Assembly (NCBI GenBank): GCA_001683735.1
Contig: LUGG01000020.1
Coordinates: 248,001-312,000, forward strand
Direction: 5' to 3'
DNA: 64,000 nt
From: Grifola frondosa
Lineage: Eukaryota > Basidiomycota > Agaricomycetes > Polyporales > Grifolaceae
Shown: piece by piece, positions 48,407-60,258 of the stretch
How the letters are laid out: every line of letters starts with the position of its first letter
Position numbering within the stretch: the first letter of the stretch is position 1
Translations under genes and position numbers: made by a program
The notes under the pieces: model-generated
What the model saw: the letters and a program-made list of their open reading frames with translations, nothing else
The model's database searches: none
Told to the model about the DNA's origin: nothing

Positions 48407-49672
48407 CTACGAAGTTATACCGGCTGTCTCACAAGGCGATACCCAGCCAATCTTGTACAGCTTGTATCCGCCCTCATCCGCCCTCCCAACACCTTCATGC
48501 CGCCCAAGCTGCTCCACACTTAAGATAGCCAGCTCCCAAGACGCAGCATCCGTAAGGGCATTCGTCAAGGGAAAAATAGCCTCGACGGTATTGTACATGC
48601 CCTCATGTCTCCCGGTTACGCGCAGTGGTATAATGAGCCAGAAAATACCGCCGTACGGCGCACCATCAACGTCTCCGCTAGGCCGCGCGAGTAGCCGCTC
48701 GACGCACCGCTTGATCCAATGTGCATGCTCTGGATGATAAATGACATCGGCCGCAAGAATGATGTCGAACGGGTCCTTCAGCGATCCTTCATACACAGGG
48801 TTTTGCCAGTCCAACGAAAGAACTTCTAAAGCGGGCGCGGAGGGAGAGGTCGACAAGTATGAGGGAGGAAAATTCGTCATGACATTTGCCTGCAGGTTGC
48901 TGAGCACCGATGTATGGTAATCTGTCGCGACAACGGTGGAAGCATGGGGAAGAGAATGAAGAAGCTTGGTGGCGACGATGCTTAGCAGACCTGTGCCAGC
49001 GCCGAGCTCGAGGACTCTCAGTTCTGTATCCTGTTCGCCAAGCCTGAACGCGCCTGGCTGCGAACACATTCGCTCGGCAAGAAGGATCGAGCTCGCCCAG
49101 CTCTGTAGCCCGACTGATGTATGATCCTCACTCAATAGCGGCGCATCGTTGAGTTCCACATGAACATGCTGCGTCGAAAATCCCGTCGGAAACGAGAACG
49201 AGCGGGTGAGCGCCTGCTCCTCCTCTTCGCCAGCGAATGAAGCAAGTAGAGATGCGGCTTCATCGATGAGCGCCGCGCGAGCATCCGCTTCGGACTCGGA
49301 ATCAGGCATGTAAACCCAGCGGTCGGAGCGCGCGGTGAAATCGGTGAGCCAGCGAACCGCATATTCGCGTTCAAATTTATCAGCGCGCAGAACGTCTAGG
49401 TCGAATGGTGCCTCCTCCTCCTCGGGGCATTCATCGTCCTCATCTTCTTCGGCTGAAGCATATCCGGAATCCGGCACGGACGTGTCGTGTATGACATGCT
49501 TTTGACTGGGAGCAGAGAGACGCAGTGAAATGGGCGGGGCGCAGTATATAGAACGCAGGTTCTGGAGAGCCTGGTTGACTTGGTCGAAGGAGTGCGATGC
49601 GAGACGTGAGAGTGGCGGTAGACTGGATGTAGGCGGTGTCGGGGGAGTCAACGAATGTGTGGGCGACGCCAT
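48407..49672 (-). CDS. Protein-lysine methyltransferase-like (Methyltransf_16 / METTL21 type)
   Basis: Intronless gene of 421 codons. N-terminal Ser/Thr/Pro-rich part, an acidic stretch (about residues 68-90), then the methyltransferase core: 'GLQSWASSILLAERM', the SAM motif 'LRVLELGAGTGLLSIVATKL', 'VVATDYHTSVLSNLQANV', 'LEVLSLDWQNP' and 'FDIILAADVIYHPEHAHW'. The D-W and D-V-I-Y signatures are those of the eukaryotic lysine-methyltransferase family 21 (EFM-type enzymes on elongation factors and chaperones). The substrate cannot be read from the sequence. It is divergent from GON7; the starts are 369 bp apart. No frame break. Confidence 0.78.
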   Translation of the reverse strand: MASPTHSLTPPTPPTSSLPPLSRLASHSFDQVNQALQNLRSIYCAPPISLRLSAPSQKHVIHDTSVPDSGYASAEEDEDDECPEEEEAPFDLDVLRADKFEREYAVRWLTDFTARSDRWVYMPDSESEADARAALIDEAASLLASFAGEEEEQALTRSFSFPTGFSTQHVHVELNDAPLLSEDHTSVGLQSWASSILLAERMCSQPGAFRLGEQDTELRVLELGAGTGLLSIVATKLLHSLPHASTVVATDYHTSVLSNLQANVMTNFPPSYLSTSPSAPALEVLSLDWQNPVYEGSLKDPFDIILAADVIYHPEHAHWIKRCVERLLARPSGDVDGAPYGGIFWLIIPLRVTGRHEGMYNTVEAIFPLTNALTDAASWELAILSVEQLGRHEGVGRADEGGYKLYKIGWVSPCETAGITS

Positions 49673-50041
49673 CGTTGATTTACGTTTCTTAGTCTTCGAG
49701 AAATCTCTATCGTCTGATGCAAGACGTCTAATAAATGCCGACGCTGGAGCCCTAAAATGAGAAAGAAAGCAAGAGATGTTATGAGTCTAGAGGGTATATT
49801 CTAGAGTCTAGTGTTGAGAGCGAGATAGAGAGCAGAGAGCTAAACGGGGACAACCAAGGGCACACAGAGAACCCTTGGCTGCTATTGCACAAGGACAGGC
49901 ATCGTGACGAGCTGGGAGGAGAGAAACAACGAGTGGGCGCTAAAGCAGTGCATGTTTTTTGACGTGATCGAAATTGTTCGGCAATCACCGTTAAAGTTGG
50001 AGGCTCTTGGACAACAACCGTCAACAACCTCTTCCCCGATC

Positions 50042-50338
50042 ATGGCAGCGCCTGCGATTTCCATAACATACGAATTGCATCCTCCGCCTGGAACATCAGC
50101 TCCCCAAAATTGTACGAGCACAAAAGATCATGAGTTCATTGTGCAGTCTCTTGGCGCAGCCGAAGATACTCTGAAGAATTACTACGAGGGTTTGAGGCAG
50201 GCAATCGCGCAGGCGAAAGGCACTCTTGGCGAGGAGCTCACAGCTTGGAGAGATGCGGTCGGCAGTGGAGAGCAGTCCAAGGAAGTGAAAGTAAAGAAGG
50301 GTGAAGATGAGGAAGAGTTGGATGAAGACGAAGAATAA
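50042..50338 (+). CDS. GON7: EKC/KEOPS complex subunit Gon7
   Basis: A single-exon gene for about 98 residues. KEOPS makes the t6A base at position 37 of ANN-decoding tRNAs and is linked to telomere upkeep. Motifs: 'ISITYELHPPPGTSAPQNCT', then 'YYEGLRQAIAQAKGTLGEEL' and 'TAWRDAVGSGEQSKE', which is the signature region of fungal Gon7, followed by an acidic tail 'GEDEEELDEDEE'. Gon7 proteins are about this length and partly disordered. I chose ATG 50042 ('MAAPAI'); an ATG at 49904 would add 46 unconserved residues. Confidence 0.68.
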   Translation: MAAPAISITYELHPPPGTSAPQNCTSTKDHEFIVQSLGAAEDTLKNYYEGLRQAIAQAKGTLGEELTAWRDAVGSGEQSKEVKVKKGEDEEELDEDEE

Positions 50339-50511
50339 TGCAGTGCGGATCTCATCACTTCCATTACAACCCAGCGCCTTACACGACTCTTTCAGCATTC
50401 TGGCGTGACGGGTACAGCGATGGCGCACAACTCAAGTCTCTGAATGGAGGTCTGAGAAGAAGGCAGGATGATAGAGGTGTATACCATGTTGTAAGATATT
50501 AATCTGAGCAA

Positions 50512-51761
50512 CTAAAGACCACGTTTCTCCTTTCCTCGGGGCCTCTCGCGAATAACCATCTTGTTGCTGTTCTTTGGTCCTTTTGGTCCAGGTTTACGTG
50601 TCCGCTTGCCCTTCGTCAACCAGCCCCACACGGAGCGCGGATGCTTGTTTCCTTTCGATTTTCCACGACCTCCTCCGTGAGGATGGTCACATCTACATAA
50701 GCGGTCAATCAATCTGCGTGACAGTGGCATATAGACCGTGCGGACTAACCTGTTCATGGCCATGCCTCTGACATGCGGTCTCCGACCGAGCCACCTGCTT
50801 CTGCCCGCCTTGGCAAGATTACGGTTTTTCCACAACGGATTGCTGACTTTCCCAATAGTCGCAACACAGTCCTGCAGCACCTTCCGCACCTCACCACTCT
50901 GCAGCCGCACCTGCGTGTACCGCCCAGAATCCTCGTGAGCGACGACTTGTCCGAACGTTCCCGCAGAGCGCACAAGACGTGCACGTCCCTCGGGATCGAG
51001 TGCGATGTTGTGAATAACGGTACCGGTTGGGATGAGTCGAAGAGGGAGAACGTTTCCGGGTTTGACAGTCTTGGCGCGAAGGATACCCAGCGCGAGCGAT
51101 GCCATAGAAGCGGTCTGAGTCTCCGGCTCGTCGTCGTCTTTCGCCTTCTCGAGCAGTTTGCCACGAATCTCCTTCGAGTCCGTGAAACCGGGTACCAGGT
51201 CCGCCGGGATGCCCTGCCTAAAGCTCTCGACGACGTCTCCTGCTCGCAGGTTATCGGGCGCGAGGATGTAGGTCCAGACCTTTTTCCCGTCTATGTTTGA
51301 ATTGCGGTTCTTGAGCAGCGCAATGTGCGCAGAGCGCCCCGGGTCGTATTCGATGCGGACGACATCGTGCGGGCCAGGTTCCGTGCGCATGAAGTCGACA
51401 ATACGAATACGCTGCTTGTGTCCGCCTCCGCGTGACCTTATTGTGATGTGTCCGTGGTGGTTGCGGCCGCCCTTACGACGAAGGGCGACGGTGAGTAAAC
51501 GAAGCGGGCGACCCTGGTAGAGATGTGGCGCAAGAGGCCGCTTGAGGTGGCGGATTCCGGGGGTGACGGGCTTGTAGGTTTTGAAGAGGACAGCAGTGCG
51601 GGCGAGGGCTGTATTGATCACTTGTGTGGGGGAGGGAGCTTCCGTGGCGAGCGAGCGGGTCAAGACATTTGAGCGGGGGATGATATGGGTGATGAGCAGG
51701 GGGCATTGATAGAAGAAATGCAGGAACGAAGCAGGCTAGCTCCGCATCGCGCAGAAAACAT
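50512..51761 (-). CDS. Mitochondrial large-subunit ribosomal protein uL2m (Rml2/MRPL2)
   Basis: Peptidyl-transferase-centre protein of the mitochondrial ribosome. Bacterial L2-type core: 'PLRLLTVALRRKGGRNHHGH', 'RSRGGGHKQRIRIVDF', 'YDPGRSAHIALLKN', 'PTGTVIHNIALDPEG', 'SGEVRKVLQDCVATIGKVSN', 'RPHVRGMAMNRCDHPHGGG' (His of the universally conserved region) and a basic tail. One intron at about 50698-50750 between 'MAMN' and 'CDHPHGGG'. A leader from ATG 51761, rich in Arg, Ser and Leu ('MFSARCGASLLRSCISSI'), looks like a targeting peptide but joins the body only if the 5-G run at 51675-51679 is one base short. Divergent with RVB2; starts 120 bp apart. Confidence 0.88.
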
Positions 51762-51881
51762 AACAGCCTCCCCGCTAGGTTTCTGCGTCCAGCTGCAACT
51801 TGTCGAGCTCAAACAAGTCCTGTGTGACATTTTTGGGTGGTGCACGTGCATTGTCACGTCGTGACGTTAGTAGCAATCGAA

Positions 51882-53742
<1,861 letters not shown>

Positions 53743-54884
53743 ATATCTGTTTGAGGATCCGTGTTGGATTGTAGTTTATTCGTCGGTGTGTATTGCATTC
53801 GTTATCCCAATTGCTGTGAACTTCATTGGCTCATCCATTTGAAGTTTTGCTATGTATTTTGGTTTGAAATGGGCAATGCTCACGGAGAATGAGGGTACGA
53901 AGTTGTGCGTGGAGCCTCGTTTGATTCTTTCCATAACGGCCGTTCAGTTCTCCGTATGATGCTGATTGGCACTGATAATTGCCAATCAAGAACATGGACA
54001 GTGTTTCTCGCAATAGCCTACGATCACTAAACAGGCCGTGGCTGGACCTGAATGTGATCGATGCCATTCAATTGCAGAATCTATGTGCTTGTCCGACTGT
54101 GGCAATCCACAATGCTTGCTATGCACGATCTCGACCGCCTCCGGATGTGTACCCGACATCGAGCTTCCAGAGCCACCGAACAAGTGCATGAAGGACTGTT
54201 TTCTTTCTATCACCGCGGCGTTTCTCCATTAAATATCCGGTCAGTCAGCGCCATTGCCAAATTTACATTGCTTCGCAGGTACGCGAACTATCGGCCGGGA
54301 TGTGGCTCGTATGCTCTGTATTCTGGGGTGCGTTCCTTTGTTTATCGACGTGCGTCCGACTCGGCCGAACCACTGCTAGTGATAGCAAATATGTGCGTGC
54401 GTCTCTTCGCTGTCCCTGCCGACCTTGTGGTCTTACATCGTCGGCGGCATGGGTAGAGTGCACTCGTGTTCGTCGCCAGCAGTTCGCTGCGTCTCACATG
54501 CATGCTTGAGACGCGGCGGATTGTTGAGTGACGAGGCAATCTCAACTGGGCTTTTATGTCTCACCGCAGACAGCCTTGCACGCCGGAGTGTCGTCATGCG
54601 ACCAACGTCATATCGAGCTAATTCAGTATCTATCTGCTTGTTTTCCCGCTTTACCGCACCACAACCTTTACCGATGTTCAGGTCCACTGCATCTGGTATC
54701 AGGTGGACAATGTATTGGTGTGGTCAGGAACGATGCTCTGCACTTCGACTCTGTTGCACCATGACAAGTTTCTCCGCTCCGAGCCCGTGGACAAGGTTAA
54801 ACGTCGCTTGATAACCATCGAAATTGCCAGGCTAAGTTCAGGAGCGAGATCTCTACGAGAATATCCCTTACTTCTCCCTGAGAC
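53743..54884. other. 1.1-kb stretch downstream of RVB2, no gene recognised
   Basis: Short overlapping open frames only. 54703-54880 contains 'VDKVKRRLITIEIARLSSGA', which may belong to the uncertain gene to its right. Confidence 0.3.
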
Positions 54885-56010
54885 CCGAAGAGACGGCATC
54901 CGGCGGCGACACAGGAACCGTACCCTACCTGCCTTTCCCAGCTGCTTCTTGCTTCAACTTCCCGCTCGGTGGCTGGTATTCCGCCGTTCTATATTTTTTC
55001 CTCCGAGTAGTCACTCTGCCTCCCGCGGACAGCTGGCTGTGGATATGTATTATGCTCGAAGAGCATCTGCGAGATATCGGTCCGTCTAGGCTACCTGCGA
55101 TCCATATATTAGCTGCGTGGATGGACATGCAGCCCCCTCCAGCTCCCGTTGACCCGAATCTCAACCATAGTATTATCCGAAAGACAACCGTCTGCCGCCA
55201 TGGTGAATTGCACATCCATCGCCGGAACCATCGACTGCTGCTCATGTGCTGCCTTCTAGGTCTTTAACAAGGACGCGTGCAACAACGATAAGGACCAACT
55301 TCGGTCTCTCAAGAGCAGAGTGCAACGGCGGTTGGGCTCCACCTTGAAGCCGGTGAATACTATCTCGATTCTTAGACCCATGCTCGTCCATACAATTGTT
55401 GACGTCAATCTCTCGTCCAGCGACGTGACACCCAATACACAGCGGCGATCACTCCATCTACTCCTCAATCGGAATGCAGTACGCTGGTCAGTGTCGTCAT
55501 ATGTTCTCCTGGCGGTCAAGCCTAAGACTGCAAATCCTTAGGTAAATTTTATCACTGAGGATGTCTTCGCGAACGAGGAATGTGCACTCGAGGTACATCC
55601 ATCGAATGACGATTATAACAGTTGCTTACTTTTGTGACTTAGACTGCGGACGGTCCTTGCCTCGACGAAGAGGATTTAGCATGGGGAATGGGCAAGCACT
55701 CGACGCTCGCAGGACGGAAAAGACTTGCTTCCCACAAGTGCCGCGTTTTCATCCACACAGATGTTCTATCAGAGGTTAGGCAGTTCTTCCTTTCACCGGA
55801 TTGCGGTGACTGACCTGTCATCGTGGTATACGAATAGGATCAGATGATTGATCAAGACAACCGTGCATGGGTCAACAGTTTGACGACGGCGGACGCCCTC
55901 GCGAAGCCAAAGACGAAGTTCTCTTCTATGTCCAATCGCTCTTCGAAAGTATCAGGTCGGACAGGTGTTCAAGTGAGTACGATAAACGTTGCACAACATG
56001 GGTTTCTCAT
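54885..56010 (+). CDS. Uncertain multi-exon gene, family not recognised
   Basis: Three stretches look coding and two pairs of them join through phase-0 introns: 55593-55642 and 55775-55837. The pieces read 'SWLWICIMLEEHLRDIGPSR' and 'HILAAWMDMQPPPAPVDPNL' (about 55030-55170), 'GSTLKPVNTISILRPMLVHT' and 'IVDVNLSSSDVTPNTQRRSL' (about 55330-55460), then 'GPCLDEEDLAWGMGKHSTLA' and 'DQMIDQDNRAWVNSLTTADA' (55650-55900). I do not recognise the family. The N-terminus is not resolved and may reach left to 54700. It could also be a decayed gene. Confidence 0.25.
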
Positions 56011-56445
56011 GCATGATATCAGCCGGAGCTCCTTGATCCCGAAGACCGCGCATGAACTAAGTAGAATGTCTTGAAACATGGCCATCATTTCTGAGATATT
56101 TGATCGCATGTAAAATGGGGACATTTGAGTGTCGATGTTTTTCTGGCGTAATTTGTTACTAGTAGGATATGAATAGGTACACATTGATGATGTTCATGTC
56201 TACCAGACTTGCTTCTGTCAGCTGCGTTACAGCAATGAATATTGTCAATTGTCACTTCCAACGTTCGGTTGCTCTCCAAGTAGCTGGATATAGAACCCAC
56301 CGTGACACGCAGGAGTAATGATGTTCAACTGAAGTCTTGAAATAGCCGAAGCAAACTTCACAATCTTGTGGGGCGCACGAGCAAATGACAAGATTTGCGC
56401 ATACAGATTGACATCGCAGAAAAAACCCCAACATGGAGGTTGATA

Positions 56446-57625
56446 TCAACCGAACTTATCTTTCGCCATCTGCATGAACATATCCATCGTGGCCTTGTCT
56501 TTCTGGCGGATCGCGTCTGCCCGTTCACGCACTGCATTCCCTCTTTCGTCCTTTCCACCGAAACGCTTCTCTTCATATCGTTTCCGATTGGCATCCCGTC
56601 GAGCGATCCTGAAAGCGAACGTGATGAGAAAAAGATAGAGAAAGATGGCACACGCAACGTACTGCTCTCTGAAACTGTCTCCGCCACCCATCAAAGTTGA
56701 TTCATCAACTTCCAGTCCCTCGTCCCCCTTTTCTCTGAACGCCCTGTCACTTTCCCTTCGTGCAGCTTTCTTCTCTAGCTGGCCAGCCCGTCCGACCTCT
56801 TTAGGGCCTACCATTTCCTCAACGCGCGCCTTAGCCTCTTTTCGGTCGCGCTTCCGTTGGTAATCACGCTCAGCCGCACGGTATTCCTCTGCAGCTTCAC
56901 GTGTAAGTGTAAGGTCGGACTGTGAGGGAAGGGTTGGGCCCTGCACGCGTCCACTTCCCATTGCTCCTGGTCCGTCACCAGACCTAGATGATCGGTGATA
57001 TGTGGCCGAGCCTACTTCGTCGCGGGCAGCACGGAGCGCATCATTATCTGCTCGTGAAGTCTTTGACGCAAAGGACCATCTATATGCCGTGTTGCTGGGC
57101 GGGATGCGATGGGTCTACCCCATTATACAGAGCCTCTGTTTGCGGGGCATGCACAGTCAGAAACACGATCGTCGGCCGATTAACGTGAGAAGTTAACATA
57201 CTGGACAATTTCCCTCTGTTCCACGCCTAAATCATATGGTCAGTGCAAGGACGATTGCATGAATGAACTGTTCGAGCCTTCACAAACTTTCGGAAATATC
57301 TATCTCAACTCTTCAGTAACAACTGAATAATGGCCCCACGATGCTCACCTTCTCGACTTATCGCTAGACAACTCATCAAGGTACTGAGCATGGACTATAC
57401 GGTGAGCATGACATGTTTCAACATGAAGCTATTGGAATCGCGAGCAAACCTTGTGTTTCTCATCCCTCAACCACACTCGGAACTCGTCACTTTTCAGGAA
57501 ATAGTCAGACTTGATATGGATGAGATACCATCTGGCAACGACACGCTTCTTTCGGGGGAACGAGAGCGATCTCTTGAACGTGAGCGTGAGCGGTCTCGAG
57601 AATATGATCGTCGTCGCTGAGGCAT
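56446..57625 (-). CDS. RS-rich nuclear protein, SCI1-like (style cell-cycle inhibitor 1 type)
   Basis: Start ATG 57625 gives an Arg/Ser-repeat head ('RSYSRDRSRSRSRDRSRSPE'). The conserved family block follows: 'SDYFLKSDEFRVWLRDEK', 'YLDELSSDKSRRYFRKFV' and 'AWNRGKLS', matching plant SCI1 and its fungal homologs. Downstream come 'SRADNDALRAARDEVGSATY', 'GRVQGPTLPSQSDLTL', a Lys/Arg/Glu coiled coil with 'MVGPKEVGRAG', and 'LEVDESTLMGGGDSFREQ' before the C-terminal helix ending 'MDMFMQMAKDKFG'. About five introns. RS content suggests nuclear speckles or splicing; plant SCI1 is nuclear and cell-cycle linked. A CC pair near 57519-57520 is one base short, and one donor (after 'RKFVK') is non-standard. 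Confidence 0.65.
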
Positions 57626-57852
57626 AGGTAGATGTTGATATTCACTGCGAGGTTGCCTGGTTAAAGAGGAGCCTTACATAACGATCTGGGCGCCTAGAAC
57701 ATATCGACCTCACTTTAAAATCATAGCTCAAAGCACCATTAATACAGTCTCTCCATGTTATGCTTATTATTGCATGGGCATACATAGAAAGCGGATAGCA
57801 GAAAAACATGACCTCGTGAATAAAATGCAACGCGATGCGGGGGAGAGCAGTT

Positions 57853-58515
57853 TTAGATGGTAGTCTCATATCTAACGGGAACCATGGTCTGAGGAATGTT
57901 GCCCTGTATCGAGACGGTGTGCGCAGAGCGGGGGAGGACAGGAGCACGCTTCAAGGTTACCCGCTCTGGAGGTAACACAGGCGCAGGATGAGCATGATCG
58001 TACCATGACAAACAATATACAACACGCACCGCCCTTCGACTTCGCCAAAACATGCCCATCATGATTCCGCTTCACGCGGTCCAAGAAGTCCTGCCTGCAT
58101 TTGGAGTGTCTGATGTGCTCAACACGGATGTTCACGCGCTTCTCGATGTAGCGGTTTCCGACCACCTTGTTGACGATAACTCCAACAGAACTCGGTGTGA
58201 CATTGTAGACAATGCCAGTGCGACTGTATATATGTACACCCTGATCAGCATGAACGTGGGTGATTGGGATATGAGGCACGAACCCGTGGTAGTACTTGTG
58301 GGGCATACCCTTTTGCTGCGCTGCATTCGCCTTGATATCCACGATGTCGCCTACGCGGTAGGGAATAAGGTATGTGGACAATTTGATGGGGCCATGTTCT
58401 AGATATCACGCCGTTAAGCACCTGCGGGAAATGTGAAGACCTAGAGTTCCCCCACCCTTGAAGCCCCGCTTGAACATGTCGCGCGTGCGCGCCCGGTAAC
58501 AAAGGAGTGAGGCAT
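57853..58515 (-). CDS. 60S ribosomal protein eL21 (RPL21)
   Basis: Cytosolic large-subunit protein. Exons from ATG 58515 give 'MPHSF', then (after a one-base gap at about 58500) 'YRARTRDMFKRGFKGGGTL', an intron, 'EHGPIKLSTYLIPYRVGD', 'IVDIKANAAQQKGMPHKYYH', an in-frame-looking intron (about 58219-58278), 'RTGIVYNVTPSSVGVIV', 'NKVVGNRYIEKRVNIRVEHI', 'RHSKCRQDFLDRVKRN', and the last exon ending 'SIQGNIPQTMVPVRYETTI'. Every conserved segment of the family is present. The lost base in the first exon is best read as a sequence error, because the protein is essential. Divergent with uS4; starts 245 bp apart. Confidence 0.9.
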
Positions 58516-58760
58516 CTTGAGGACTACGGCACAGTCAGCTCTTGGTCGTCAGACACAGCGAGGAAGCAGGATACTAACGGTCGTCGGCGTTGGTGCTGGT
58601 GTCGAGTATGGGAAAGCAGCTATCTCGGTCGATGCCGAGTGGCTGGGATCTGGTGCTTTACAGTTGTGGCTATCGAACCTTGTTTGCGTGCATTTGTACT
58701 ACCCAATAAGACACCGAAGACTAGCGCCAGGCGACTCCATCTCCGTCAACCTCAAGAAAA

Positions 58761-59589
58761 ATGCCTAGGTAATGTCCATGCGCATTCCCCAAGTCCTCGT
58801 AATGTGTTGACTTGGCTTATGTAGGGCCCCGCGGAACCACAGCAAGACGTGAGCTTTCTGTTTCTTCAAGATCCACTTTAGTGGAGGGATGCACCGTGCT
58901 GATTTAAGCCGTGCCCCATTATCATTACGATGATTACAGTTACAAGGTCCCTCGTCGTCCTTTCGAGTCCGCTCGTCTCGATGCTGAGCTGAAGGTACGC
59001 TTCGTCCATTGTTTGTGTACACATGATGACTTGAAATCTTCTTATAGCTCGCTGGCGAGTACGGCCTGCGCAACAAGCGCGAGATTTGGCGCATTGGTCT
59101 CATCCTGTCGAAGATTCGTCGTGCAGCCCGTGAGCTGCTCAAGCTCGATGATAAGGATCCCAAACGCCTGTTCGAGGGTAACGCCCTCATTCGTCGCCTT
59201 GTCCGTATCGGTGTGCTGGATGAGTCCCGCATGCGGCTCGATTACGTGCTGTCGCTGAAGATCGAGGATTTCTTGGAGCGTCGTCTTCAGACTCAAGTTT
59301 TCAAGAGCGGCTTGGCGAAGAGCATTCATCACGCTCGCGTGCTCATCAGACAACGACACATTCGGTGCGTCTTCACGTCTCTTTTTTTAGTGTCGTTGTA
59401 ACATTGCATTTGTAGCGTTGGCAAGCAGATTGTTAACGTTCCTTCCTTTGTTGTTCGTCTCGATTCTCAAAAACACATCGATTTCGCGCTCACCTCGCCT
59501 TACGGTGGAGGTCGTGCCGGACGCGTCAAGCGGAAGCGCGCTGCTGCCGCTGCCAAGAAGGACGAGGAGGCGAGGAGGAGGAGGAGTAA
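58761..59589 (+). CDS. 40S ribosomal protein uS4 (RPS9)
   Basis: Small-subunit assembly and decoding-fidelity protein. ATG 58761 opens a 2.7-codon first exon ('MPR'), then '[20 protein letters not shown]', '[20 protein letters not shown]', '[19 protein letters not shown]', '[20 protein letters not shown]' and the S4 RNA-binding domain '[20 protein letters not shown]'. The last part is '[20 protein letters not shown]' and '[20 protein letters not shown]'. Four introns. With one G restored at 59569-59570 the tail reads as an acidic Glu run and stops at TAA 59587-59589, as in homologs; as written it runs into a longer basic tail. Confidence 0.92.
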
Positions 59590-60258
59590 ACGTGTTGAGT
59601 TACTCAGTATTTTCGTATGTGCAAGTATATCATGTGGGTCTATCGCTGTATGGATTCGTATGCAATGTGTATGCGTTCGCAGACTCATCTCATGTTCCTC
59701 ATCGCATGCAGCACAACCTGTTATCACAAGGAGATGTCTCACATTGCTGGGTTAATTGTCTTGTCGCCCCACGCGTGGAAGGTTTATTGAGCTGTTTGCT
59801 GAAAATTTTTATGTTTTTTATGTCAGAACTTTAACGTTGGATCTTGAATGGCCTTGCCTGGGCATATTTTTGGCTCACCTTGCGACGTATCTGCGCGTTC
59901 CACATTCTTCTCGACTATCTGATTGTGTTGCCGCCATTCTAAGGCCGAGATTGTCGTTTCCTTGCACTTCGGAGCCTGAAGGAGTTATGCGATGTTATCT
60001 TTTCGAAGGATCAGAATCCGCTCGAGAACTAACTAACATCACATGCTCCCTCAGACAATCTACTGGTATACATAATACAGCTGCTGTTGTTCCTCCATGC
60101 ATCAAGTCCCCTTCGTCGTCGTAGGTCCTTACAGCTGGACATTAGTACTTCAAGTGCGTGATTACTTCCTCAGTTCGGTGAGATAAGAATGAAGCATCTG
60201 GTACGCAGGGAGATCATTGACTCTCGGGGACTTAGTTTCGCCTCATTTACGCGGTGCC
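59590..60258. other. Intergenic, uS4 3' flank and GH20 promoter
   Basis: No gene recognised; short open frames only. Confidence 0.4.

Noticed and set aside
57330..57620. Plus-strand 96-codon frame with Arg/Glu repeats
   Set aside because: It is the antisense shadow of the RS-repeat head of the SCI1-like gene on the minus strand.
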